From positions 1 through 26,032 of the forward strand of contig JAUVCU010000001.1 of assembly GCA_030590715.1 (NCBI GenBank): DNA of 26,032 bases, given 5' to 3'. Position numbers and translations under genes: made by a program. Each line of letters begins with the position of its first letter. The stretch's first letter is position 1. This stretch comes from Lentisphaeria bacterium. GTDB lineage: Bacteria > Verrucomicrobiota > Lentisphaeria > Victivallales > JAUVCU01. A model generated the notes under the pieces. It worked only from the letters and a program-made list of their open reading frames with translations. It ran no database searches and had not been told where the DNA came from. Shown here piece by piece: positions 7,716 through 14,563 of this stretch.

Positions 7716-8240
7716 CTATTGCTGTGAACCGATTACGATCCAACCGATACTTTCATTACCGTGAACAATTTCAGTATCGAGAGATTTCTCTTCCTCAACT
7801 TTCACTTTTACACTGTTATCGGTAAGAGAAACAGGACTCCATCTCAGTTGTGCCGGTTCCTGATCGTTTCCTGACTGGATTGCTCCGTAGAACAGTGGCG
7901 TCGTGAATGAGGAACCGAAGTCGATAAACTGAAGCTGGTCATTGTATAGTGGAGCCGTGACCCAGCACCCAGCACCTACAGTACCGTCAACACTTAATCC
8001 CTGCTCAAGGGCAATAACGTATACCGTTTCTGCAAGAGATGCCGCTGTACCGGCTTCCTGCTCCGTCAGATAAACAGTAAATCCAGTTTCACTCGTTGCT
8101 GTCAGGCGAGTAGCCATTGCTTCCGCGTTATTATTGCTTCCTACAGTTGTAAGAACAACCGGCGTTGTCGCAAATGCTTCGGTCTAGTTCGTCGCCAACT
8201 CGATCGTATCAACACTAATAACCATTGCTTCAATATTGCG
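7716..8240 (-). pseudogene. Remnant of a lectin-repeat surface protein
   Basis: The longest open piece is the 133 aa encoded by 7716-8117, but the same frame reads on upstream with clearly homologous sequence (TTPVVLTTVGSNNNAEA), is cut by TAG at 8184-8186, continues as VISVDTIELATN and stops again at 8241. The protein shows two degenerate copies of one β-rich motif: a TTP start, SxND or SNNN, then TGFTVYLTEQE or NSVKVKVEEE, then LAETVYVIAL or NESIGWIVIG. This resembles the H-type lectin and related repeats at the ends of large surface proteins. It ends normally at 7716, so this is the C-terminal tail; the front is gone. An IS-like remnant starts 17 bp beyond the last readable codon, suggesting that insertion removed the rest. 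Family assignment is from pattern memory. Confidence 0.7.
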
Positions 8241-8256
8241 CTATCAACCAGTAGTC

Positions 8257-8521
8257 TGTCCCAAGTTTGATCTGAAATAGGGTGACACTTCTTAATCCAA
8301 ATTAAGGAGTTGTTATGAAAAAATCGTCAAAGAAAAGAAGTATAAGCGTTTACAATTATGAATTTCGACTGAAATGCGTTCGTCTGTATTTAGAGGAAAG
8401 TTATCCTCGAGCATATGTATCAGAACAAGGCAAGGTGAACCTTAAAACGCTGCGAACTGAATCCACCGATTCGCAACACGAAAGAACCTGCTGTACCTTT
8501 CCCATAGCCACCACTTTTTAA
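8257..8521 (+). mobile_element. Degraded IS3-family-like insertion sequence
   Basis: From TGTCCC at 8257 the sequence looks like the left end of an IS3/IS150-type element, leading within 58 bp to a transposase OrfA start. The right end, OrfB and target duplication cannot be found. The rest of the gap to dnaB (8522-8736) holds no gene I can see. It abuts the truncated surface-protein remnant. Confidence 0.55.
8315..8521 (+). pseudogene. Truncated IS3-type transposase OrfA
   Basis: Sixty-eight codons open with an AAGGAG ribosome site. Residues 9-45 (ISVYNYEFRLKCVRLYLEES) look like the helix-turn-helix N-terminus of an IS3-family OrfA, where YSxELKLKAVRLYLEEG is typical. After about residue 38 the expected GVxLxTLYRWV motif appears as a distorted GKVNLKTLR, and the remaining 20 residues fit no transposase, so the frame is broken or deleted. 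Non-functional. Confidence 0.6.
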
Positions 8522-8736
8522 GCCGTTTTGATTCAAGACCAAATAACTTAAATTGCGGTTGGCTATTCTTCTTTATCGTATTCAAAAATGGTCGACCAAT
8601 TAGACGCGACTACTGAGCTCTGATACTTGTGGATATAGTGCTACACTATCGTGTACGTATGGAGATGTCGATTCTAAACAGAATGAATGAAAAAACTTTA
8701 AAAAAAGTATTGGGAGTGGATTAAAGCTTACGAGCT

Positions 8737-10194
8737 CTATCCAAGGGACTGTGGCGTATCGTTGTCACCATAGCGGTGGCTTTTGTTTCTGAATTGAGTA
8801 AATTGGGGGAAGAACAATACTTCTGATGTTCCAGTCTCACCATTACGATTTTTTTCGACGATGATCTCGGAAGGAATTCCTGCCTTCAAGGTTTCTGCTG
8901 TAATATTTTTCTGGGCGTCACGGTCACGATGTAGGAATGCTACAACATCGGCATCCTGCTCGATTGCTCCAGACTCACGAAGACTGGAAAGTTTAGGTTT
9001 CACCGGTCCGGCTGCACCTGCTTTTTCTGTGTCACGGTTAAGCTGAGCCAGAATTAATACCGGCACATGTAATTCTTTTGCAATTGCCTTAACTCCAGAA
9101 GAAATTTCTGCAACCTCTTCCTGACGACTGTTAGTTCCTGGAGCTTTCATTAACTGCAAGTAGTCAATGATGATAAGCTGAATATCGTGCTGCTGTTTCA
9201 GGCGTCTGGCTTTAGAACGAAGCTCTAGGATCTTAAGACTCGGTGTCGGGTCAATAAAAATCTTCGCTTTCTTAAGTGTTGCAACAGCTCTCGTAAGTTT
9301 CGGCATATCTGAGTTGTTGAACGATCCGTCGTGAAATGCTCTTTCTGAGATTTGAGATTCCGAACAAAGTAGACGGGTTGTAATCTGCATTTCTGTCATC
9401 TCGAGGCTGAAAAAAGCAACAGGTGTTGCTGGTTCTCCGCGATCGACACCACGCAGTGCGATATTTGAAAGAATGTTAAGAGCAAGAGATGTTTTACCAA
9501 TTGAAGGTCTGGCAGCCAATACGAACATATCTCCGGGTTTTAAACCGGCTGTCATCTGGTCTATATCGGTGAATCCAGTCGGTAAACCGGGTTCAATTTC
9601 TCCTTTAAGAATAGCCTGTAACTTTTCAAAAGCGCCTTTGATCAATCCGTTCAGTTCAAATATATCGTTGCTTGAACTTTCGCGAACTTTGAGGATTTTC
9701 ATTTCAAGTTCATCAAGTAGAAGTTCTACTGGTTTTTCAGGATCAGGACTGTAGCATGACTGCATTGATTCTGCACAAACTGAGATCATGCCCCGAAGGA
9801 TACTAAATTGATTTACAATTTCACACCAGGCTTCAAGATTCGCCGTCGTCGCAATTGTATTTTGGAGTTCTGCTAAAAACAGTTTCCCGCCAATCTCTTC
9901 AAGTCTTCCGTCATTGGAAAGAACATGAGCGAGGGAAATAATATCTACGCCGGTACTTTTCTTATCAAGTTCAAGAATAGCTTTGTAGATTACCCGGTGA
10001 ACGGGTGAGTAGAATACATCATCGCCTCGAAGTTTTTCTATGCCAAGTCCGATGCAGTATGAAGGTTCAAGTAACATTGCCGCAAGAATAGCACGCTCAG
10101 CGTCACTATCGTGCGGCATGGGACGATCAGTAGGTAAAAGCCCCGGAAGAGACTTTTTCCCACTGTCGTTACTATTGTCCCGTTGTATCGACAT
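8737..10194 (-). CDS. dnaB: Replicative DNA helicase DnaB
   Basis: Hexameric 5'-3' helicase that opens the fork and recruits primase. It has 485 aa, close to the usual 450-470, with an N-terminal primase-interaction domain (about 25-125, starting PHDSDAERAILAAMLLE) and a RecA-like C-terminal motor (about 200-470). Walker A is AARPSIGKTS with Lys234; Walker B is LIIIDYLQLM with Asp344; Gln384 in ILAQLNR and SSLRESGAIEQDADVVAFLHR follow. No intein interrupts it. It is the last gene of the prs-to-dnaB operon: its ATG lies three bases after the rplI stop and no Shine-Dalgarno is visible, so translation is probably coupled to rplI. No clear terminator follows; the region beyond is the IS scar. Confidence 0.97.
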   Translation of the reverse strand: MSIQRDNSNDSGKKSLPGLLPTDRPMPHDSDAERAILAAMLLEPSYCIGLGIEKLRGDDVFYSPVHRVIYKAILELDKKSTGVDIISLAHVLSNDGRLEEIGGKLFLAELQNTIATTANLEAWCEIVNQFSILRGMISVCAESMQSCYSPDPEKPVELLLDELEMKILKVRESSSNDIFELNGLIKGAFEKLQAILKGEIEPGLPTGFTDIDQMTAGLKPGDMFVLAARPSIGKTSLALNILSNIALRGVDRGEPATPVAFFSLEMTEMQITTRLLCSESQISERAFHDGSFNNSDMPKLTRAVATLKKAKIFIDPTPSLKILELRSKARRLKQQHDIQLIIIDYLQLMKAPGTNSRQEEVAEISSGVKAIAKELHVPVLILAQLNRDTEKAGAAGPVKPKLSSLRESGAIEQDADVVAFLHRDRDAQKNITAETLKAGIPSEIIVEKNRNGETGTSEVLFFPQFTQFRNKSHRYGDNDTPQSLG

Positions 10195-10197
10195 AAG

Positions 10198-10650
10198 TTA
10201 TCGGCGAACAACCCAAACTTTAGCCACAGCTTTAACTTCGCGGTGAAGTTTGATAGAGATATCAAATTTACCAAGCGTGTGGATAGGTTCTTCAATTTCG
10301 ATTTTCTTGTAGTCTACAGTAATTCCTTGCTCAGCGATAGCTTCGGCAATGCTACGGTTAGTAACAGAACCAAATAGTGTATCGTCTTCAGAAGCCTGCA
10401 TTGAGATCGAGATCTCAAGTTCAGCGATTTTTGTAGCAAGTTCCTGAGCACCATCAAGCTCAGCTTTACGTTGTGCTTCAATTTGCTCACGACGAGCTTC
10501 AACCTGGCGCATAGCACCTTTAGTTGCTTTTGTAGCCTTTCCTTGTGGAACAAGGAAGTTACGACCATATCCTGCAGCAACGCGAATTTCTTCGCCTGCT
10601 AGACCCAGGTTATCAACATCTTCTAGTAGAATAAGTGTTACAGAAGCCAT
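10198..10650 (-). CDS. rplI: Ribosomal protein bL9
   Basis: Large-subunit protein bL9, 150 aa, the standard length: an N-terminal rRNA-binding domain (VTLILLEDVDNLGLAGEEI, then VAAGYGRNFLVPQGKA), a long central helix (about 40-75) and a C-terminal domain containing FGSVTNRSIAEAIAEQGI. It binds 23S rRNA near the L1 stalk and limits frameshifting. AAGGAG lies eight bases before the ATG. It sits in the conserved rpsF-ssb-rpsR-rplI-dnaB string, with a 42-bp gap from rpsR, and its stop nearly touches the dnaB start. Confidence 0.97.
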   Translation of the reverse strand: MASVTLILLEDVDNLGLAGEEIRVAAGYGRNFLVPQGKATKATKGAMRQVEARREQIEAQRKAELDGAQELATKIAELEISISMQASEDDTLFGSVTNRSIAEAIAEQGITVDYKKIEIEEPIHTLGKFDISIKLHREVKAVAKVWVVRR

Positions 10651-10692
10651 TGTTTACTCCTTCTTTTTTATAGCAAGTTAAAGTCAGTTCTA

Positions 10693-10920
10693 TTAAAGAA
10701 CAAGACTTAGAACCCTTGCGCGTTTGATTGCTGTGCTTAACATTTTCTGATGATCCAGGCAAGTTCCTGTAATACGACGTGGAAGGATACGACCCTTTTC
10801 AGTCTGGAACTTTTTAAGCATTTCAACATCTTTAAAATCGATATGGTGGACTTTGTTTTCACAAAGACGGCAAATTTTTGGCTTGCTCGCGCGTCTTTTT
10901 CTACTTCTTTGTTCAGCCAT
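10693..10920 (-). CDS. rpsR: Ribosomal protein bS18, zinc-binding form
   Basis: Small-subunit protein bS18, 75 aa, which pairs with bS6 on the 30S platform. It is a C+ version: CRLC (Cys17, Cys20) near the N-terminus and TCLDHQ (Cys54, His57) can form a zinc site, as in many bacteria but not E. coli. Conserved features include FKDVEMLKKF and GRILPRRITGTC. A GGAGAT ribosome site precedes the ATG. Its binding partner rpsF is two genes upstream, with ssb between. Confidence 0.96.
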   Translation of the reverse strand: MAEQRSRKRRASKPKICRLCENKVHHIDFKDVEMLKKFQTEKGRILPRRITGTCLDHQKMLSTAIKRARVLSLVL

Positions 10921-10975
10921 TTAACTGATCTCCGGTTTATGTTTTTTAAATAATTATTTTATTAATTTCGTAATT

Positions 10976-11650
10976 CTAGAACGGGATGTCGTCTTCAACA
11001 CTACCTGCACTGAATGCATTATCAGGCATAGGTGGCATACCTTGTGGCTTTACCGGTGCAGCTGCTGGTTGGTTAACCTGCGGCTGAGGAGTATTATTCG
11101 CCTGTTGGTATGTCGGAGCTGGTGCCTGCTGCGCCTGTTGAGGTGCGTACTGTTGTGGAGCCGGTGCTGGTTGCGCCTGTTGAGGAGCAAAAGCATTCTG
11201 ACTCGGTTGAGGCGCTGGCGGTGCGTACTGTTGTGGAGCTGGTGCTCCGCCAAATCCCTGTTGTGGTGCCTTTGGAGCAGAACCATATTGTTGTTGATCA
11301 TTCTGGTTGCTGTTCTGGTCGGCACGACCTAGAAATTGAACTCTTTCAGCTACTACACGAAGACGGCTTCTTTTCTTGCCTGTTTCACGGTCATCCCATG
11401 TATCAAGCTGCAGGCGTCCTTCTACAAAGCAAGGTGAACCCTTTTTTAGGAAGCGGCTACAGTTTTCAGCTTGTTTACTCCAAACAACAACATCAACAAA
11501 TGTTGTTTCTTCGCGTTGCTGCCCTTCGCCACCAAATTTACTATTGATAGCTAAAGACATATCACAAACAGCAGCGCCGTTAGGAGTATAACGCAATTCA
11601 AGATCGCGTGTGATGTTTCCCATCAACATAACTTTATTATAAGATGCCAT
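10976..11650 (-). CDS. ssb: Single-stranded DNA-binding protein with long Gln/Pro tail
   Basis: Single-stranded DNA-binding protein, 224 aa, which protects ssDNA and recruits repair and replication proteins. Residues 1-110 are the OB fold (MASYNKVMLMGNITRDLELR, then VVVWSKQAENCSRFLKKGSP, VEGRLQLDTW). Residues about 115-205 are a low-complexity linker of Gln, Pro and Ala with repeated APQQ/QYAP/QQAQ units, longer than the E. coli linker. The C-terminal tip EDDIPF matches the acidic partner-binding peptide DDIPF and is intact. GGAGA precedes the ATG. It lies between rpsF and rpsR, 26 bp and 55 bp away. The repetitive coding DNA also opens long spurious frames on both strands. Confidence 0.96.
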   Translation of the reverse strand: MASYNKVMLMGNITRDLELRYTPNGAAVCDMSLAINSKFGGEGQQREETTFVDVVVWSKQAENCSRFLKKGSPCFVEGRLQLDTWDDRETGKKRSRLRVVAERVQFLGRADQNSNQNDQQQYGSAPKAPQQGFGGAPAPQQYAPPAPQPSQNAFAPQQAQPAPAPQQYAPQQAQQAPAPTYQQANNTPQPQVNQPAAAPVKPQGMPPMPDNAFSAGSVEDDIPF

Positions 11651-11676
11651 ATTATAGTCTCCGAAAGATGAATTAA

Positions 11677-12006
11677 TTACTCTGCAGCAGCTTCTTCAGC
11701 TTTTGCTTCAAGAACTTCTGGACGGTCGTAGATCATGATCATTTCACGAATTACGCGCTCGTCAAGAGCATAAGTCTCGATGATTGGTTTGATCTTTTCA
11801 GCTTCAACAGTGAATACGAAGTTGTAGTAAGATCCAACTTTGCGTTTGTTGATTTCACGTGCGAATTGTTTACGACCCATGAAAACATTCTCTTCAACAT
11901 TTCCGCCAAAACCTTCAACTAGTTTTGCGAATTCAGCTGCCCATGCTTTTCCGTCATCTTCGACTTTTCTAACGTCGAGAATGTATACTGCTTCATACTT
12001 TTTCAA
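11677..12006 (-). CDS. rpsF: Ribosomal protein bS6, TTG start
   Basis: Small-subunit protein bS6, 109 aa, which forms a platform heterodimer with bS18. The sequence begins KKYEAVYILDVRKVEDD and carries the family hallmarks GRKQFAREINKRKVGSYYNFVF and VIREMIMI; the tail is glutamate- and alanine-rich. The initiator is TTG (12004-12006), supported by GGAGGG seven bases upstream and by the family's N-terminus starting at that point. It follows pth by 26 bp in the operon. Confidence 0.96.
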   Translation of the reverse strand: MKKYEAVYILDVRKVEDDGKAWAAEFAKLVEGFGGNVEENVFMGRKQFAREINKRKVGSYYNFVFTVEAEKIKPIIETYALDERVIREMIMIYDRPEVLEAKAEEAAAE

Positions 12007-12032
12007 GGTATTACCCTCCGTAATATTATTAT

Positions 12033-12623
12033 TTATTGATTTTCATCTATTAATTCAAATCCATTGTATTGATTCATTGCTGCTTTAGCACCTCTGTAAA
12101 GTACCAACTTAGCTGCATGTGAAACAACATTCATAAGCTTTGGTATCATTGCTGACTCTTCCGAATCAAATCCTCCAAGAACGTGATCTGCTTGTCCTTT
12201 TCCGACTCTCTTGCCGATACCAATTCTTAACCGGGCAAAATTTGGTGAACCGATTTCGTTAATAACCGATTCTACTCCATTATGTCCGCCGGTTCCACCA
12301 CCATTTTTGATCCTGATTTTCCCGAAAGGAAGATCAAGGTCATCAAATACAAGTAAAACCTCATTCGGCTGTATCTTATGAGTTTTCATCAATTTAGAAA
12401 CAGACTTGCCACTCAAGTTCATGAAAGTCATAGGCTTTAGTAGAAATATATTTCCACCTCTGCTTCTGCCCTTCCAGTAAATTCCAGAATGACCATTGTT
12501 TTCTTGAAAAGCTCCAGGGAGCTTTTCAATGAGAGCATCAACGGCCATAAAGCCCGCATTGTGTCTGGTGCTCTCATACTCTTTACCAGGATTACCAAGT
12601 CCAACAACTAATTTATAATTCAC
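12033..12623 (-). CDS. pth: Peptidyl-tRNA hydrolase
   Basis: Cytoplasmic enzyme of 196 aa that cuts peptidyl-tRNA released by stalled ribosomes. It shows KLVVGLGNPGKEY (Asn11), TRHNAGF with the catalytic His21, KPMTFMNLSG, the DDLDLPFGKIRIK aspartate motif and GGTGGHNGVESV. All catalytic residues are present at the usual spacing. An AAAGGAAG ribosome site lies upstream. It sits 24 bp after rplY and 26 bp before rpsF, a common bacterial order (ctc-pth). Confidence 0.97.
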   Translation of the reverse strand: MNYKLVVGLGNPGKEYESTRHNAGFMAVDALIEKLPGAFQENNGHSGIYWKGRSRGGNIFLLKPMTFMNLSGKSVSKLMKTHKIQPNEVLLVFDDLDLPFGKIRIKNGGGTGGHNGVESVINEIGSPNFARLRIGIGKRVGKGQADHVLGGFDSEESAMIPKLMNVVSHAAKLVLYRGAKAAMNQYNGFELIDENQ

Positions 12624-12647
12624 AGACTTGTTCTTCCTTTAAGTAAA

Positions 12648-13235
12648 TTACTCTTCTTCTCCAGATGCGTCAGCAGAACGAGAAGCACGAGTCTGAACTA
12701 CGCTAAATACGATGTATTTTTCACCGTTAACAGCTTTAACGTTTTCCGGCATTGTAAGCTGGTGAGCACGTACGCGTTCGTTTAGGTCGATGTCAGAAAC
12801 GTCAGCCTCGATAACCTCAGGAAGGTTGCCAGGAAGACATTTTACAAGGATTTCGTGAGCAACCTGTTCAAATAGTCCACCACGTCCAGTACCTTTTGCA
12901 GTACCAAATGGGCGTAGTTTAACTTTTGTTACAATTTCTTCTTCAGGATTAACAGCGATGAAGTCAAGGTTAAGAACGATGTTCTTAAGGTAGTCTTTTT
13001 GAACTTCTTTGATAACACCGTGGTAGCTAGTACCTTCAGCTTTAAGTTCAACTAAACGAGCTCCTTCACGTGAGATTGTGTCCCACTCTTTTGCATCTGC
13101 AACAAGGTTAACGTTTTCTACGCCTTTTCCATAAAAGTTCACAGGAACTTGACAGTTACGTCGGATTCTGCGTGAACCACCATCACCTAGCTCGCTTCTT
13201 TCTTGTACGTTCAGAACGTATTCTTTACCACTCAT
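12648..13235 (-). CDS. rplY: Ribosomal protein bL25, CTC type
   Basis: 5S rRNA-binding protein bL25 in the longer CTC/TL5 form, 195 aa. The N-terminal L25 domain (about 5-90: VQERSELGDGGSRRIRR, VPVNFYGKG) contacts 5S rRNA; the C-terminal β-domain (about 98-180: EEEIVTKVKLRPFGTAKG, EVIEADVSDIDLNERVRAHQL) is the CTC extension. It ends in an acidic tail ASGEEE. AAGGAAA precedes the ATG. It is located between prs and pth, as in Bacillus. Confidence 0.95.
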   Translation of the reverse strand: MSGKEYVLNVQERSELGDGGSRRIRRNCQVPVNFYGKGVENVNLVADAKEWDTISREGARLVELKAEGTSYHGVIKEVQKDYLKNIVLNLDFIAVNPEEEIVTKVKLRPFGTAKGTGRGGLFEQVAHEILVKCLPGNLPEVIEADVSDIDLNERVRAHQLTMPENVKAVNGEKYIVFSVVQTRASRSADASGEEE

Positions 13236-13276
13236 GGTATTTTCCTTTTTTTATATGTTATGTATTTATGTAAAAA

Positions 13277-14224
13277 TTAGTATTTAAACAGATCCGAAAC
13301 AGATTCGCCATCGTGAATTCTGCGAATAGTTTCACCAAGAACTGGAGCCATGCTAAGAACTTTAACCATTCCATCACAGTCATCAGTAACTGGTACATTA
13401 TTTGTTGTTACAAGCTCGTTGATGCAGCTGTCTTTAAGACGTTGGCGGCCTTTCTCATTAAGAAGGCAGTGTGAAACCGCAGCATAAATTTCTGTAGCGC
13501 CATTCTTTTTAAGAAGGTTTGCCGCAGAAATAAGAGTTCCGCACGTTGACGTCATGTCATCAACAAGTACACATTTTTTGCCCGCAACATCACCCACAAG
13601 GTGAGATGCTTCAACTTCAGTTGCGCTGATTCTGTGTTTTGCTACAATTGCCAGACTTGCGTTAAGTCTTTCAGCATATCCCTGAGCCATTTTAACACCA
13701 CCCGTATCAGGAGCTACAACAACCGTTTCGCTGCCAAGCTTCTCTTTAAGGTAAGGAATCAGTACAGGACCACAGTAAAGGTGATCTAGAGGAATATCGA
13801 AGAAACCTTGAATCTGGTGTGCATGAAGGTCAACAGCAACAATGCGGTTTGCTCCAGCTTGAGTAAGAAGGTTTGCAACAAGTTTTGCCGTTAGTGGAAC
13901 ACGTGGTTTATCTTTTCTGTCCTGACGAGCATAACCGTAAAATGGGATCACAGCCGTGATACGTGCAGCAGATGCTCTGCGTGCAGTGTCGATCATGATA
14001 AGAAGTTCCATCAGGTTGTCATTAGTAGGCGCACATGTAGGCTGAATGATAAACACATCGCTGCGACGTATGTTCTCTTCATACTGGCAGTATGTTTCCC
14101 CATCCGGGAACCGCTGGATATTTGCTTCTGCTAGGGGCAAACCTAGGTAATCGGCAATTTCCTGCGCAAGTTCTGTGTTAGCCGTTCCTGAATAAACGTG
14201 AATTTTTTCACCAAGCTCAAGCAT
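13277..14224 (-). CDS. prs: Ribose-phosphate pyrophosphokinase
   Basis: Makes PRPP from ribose 5-phosphate and ATP, the entry point for purine, pyrimidine, histidine, tryptophan and NAD synthesis. It has 315 aa, the usual class I length. Motifs: ANIQRFPDGETYCQYEENIR, PFYGYARQDRKDKPR (ATP loop), VAVDLHAHQIQGFFDIP, VVAPDTGGVKMAQGYAERL, and the PRPP-binding CVLVDDMTSTCGTLISAA. The last differs from the common DDMIDTAGT by Ser in place of the third acid and an extra Cys. It is the first gene of the minus-strand operon; GGAG lies ten bases before the ATG. Its product also feeds nadC and carA pathways encoded nearby. Confidence 0.97.
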   Translation of the reverse strand: MLELGEKIHVYSGTANTELAQEIADYLGLPLAEANIQRFPDGETYCQYEENIRRSDVFIIQPTCAPTNDNLMELLIMIDTARRASAARITAVIPFYGYARQDRKDKPRVPLTAKLVANLLTQAGANRIVAVDLHAHQIQGFFDIPLDHLYCGPVLIPYLKEKLGSETVVVAPDTGGVKMAQGYAERLNASLAIVAKHRISATEVEASHLVGDVAGKKCVLVDDMTSTCGTLISAANLLKKNGATEIYAAVSHCLLNEKGRQRLKDSCINELVTTNNVPVTDDCDGMVKVLSMAPVLGETIRRIHDGESVSDLFKY

Positions 14225-14563
14225 TTCTTTAACTCCAAAAGTGTATTACTTAAAATTTAATTTCTATATATATAAATAGCTTGGACAAAATCATCAGAAG
14301 ACAGGAGTGGAGAGGTTTGCCTGATTTGGCAAAATTGGCCTCTCGGTTACACTTCACATATAAAGTGTGAATCCAGTCTAGGATTAAGGTCCGCACATAA
14401 AGTCACGTATATTAAGCGCTTAACCTATTTTCTGCAACTAACTTCGTCTAAAATTTTGAGCTTTTTTTTAGTCTTGTGTTATTTTGCTCGCACTATCTAT
14501 TTGGAGGCATTATAATACGATGATTATTGTGGTTTTTTATTATTATATAAGTGAGTCTTTTTT
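14225..14563. promoter_or_regulatory. Divergent control region with three hairpins, prs/antiporter
   Basis: A 339-bp gene-free region between divergent genes, so promoters for both must lie here. Three successive stems cluster at 14310-14385: GAGAGG (14310-14315) with CCTCTC (14339-14344), enclosing TTTGCC/GGCAAA (14316-14321/14328-14333); ACACTT (14349-14354) with AAGTGT (14363-14368); and AATCC (14370-14374) with GGATT (14381-14385). They may be part of a prs leader RNA on the minus strand, or operators. No known riboswitch motif recognised. The rest is AT-rich. Confidence 0.5.

Noticed and set aside
8737..10194. dnaB as a marker of the replication origin
   Set aside because: No dnaA, dnaN or DnaA-box cluster is visible; dnaB here belongs to the rpsF-ssb-rpsR-rplI operon, not an origin.
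11042..11591. Several long open frames over ssb on both strands
   Set aside because: They are products of the repetitive Gln/Pro-coding DNA and have low-complexity Arg/Leu/Val translations; ssb itself is certain.
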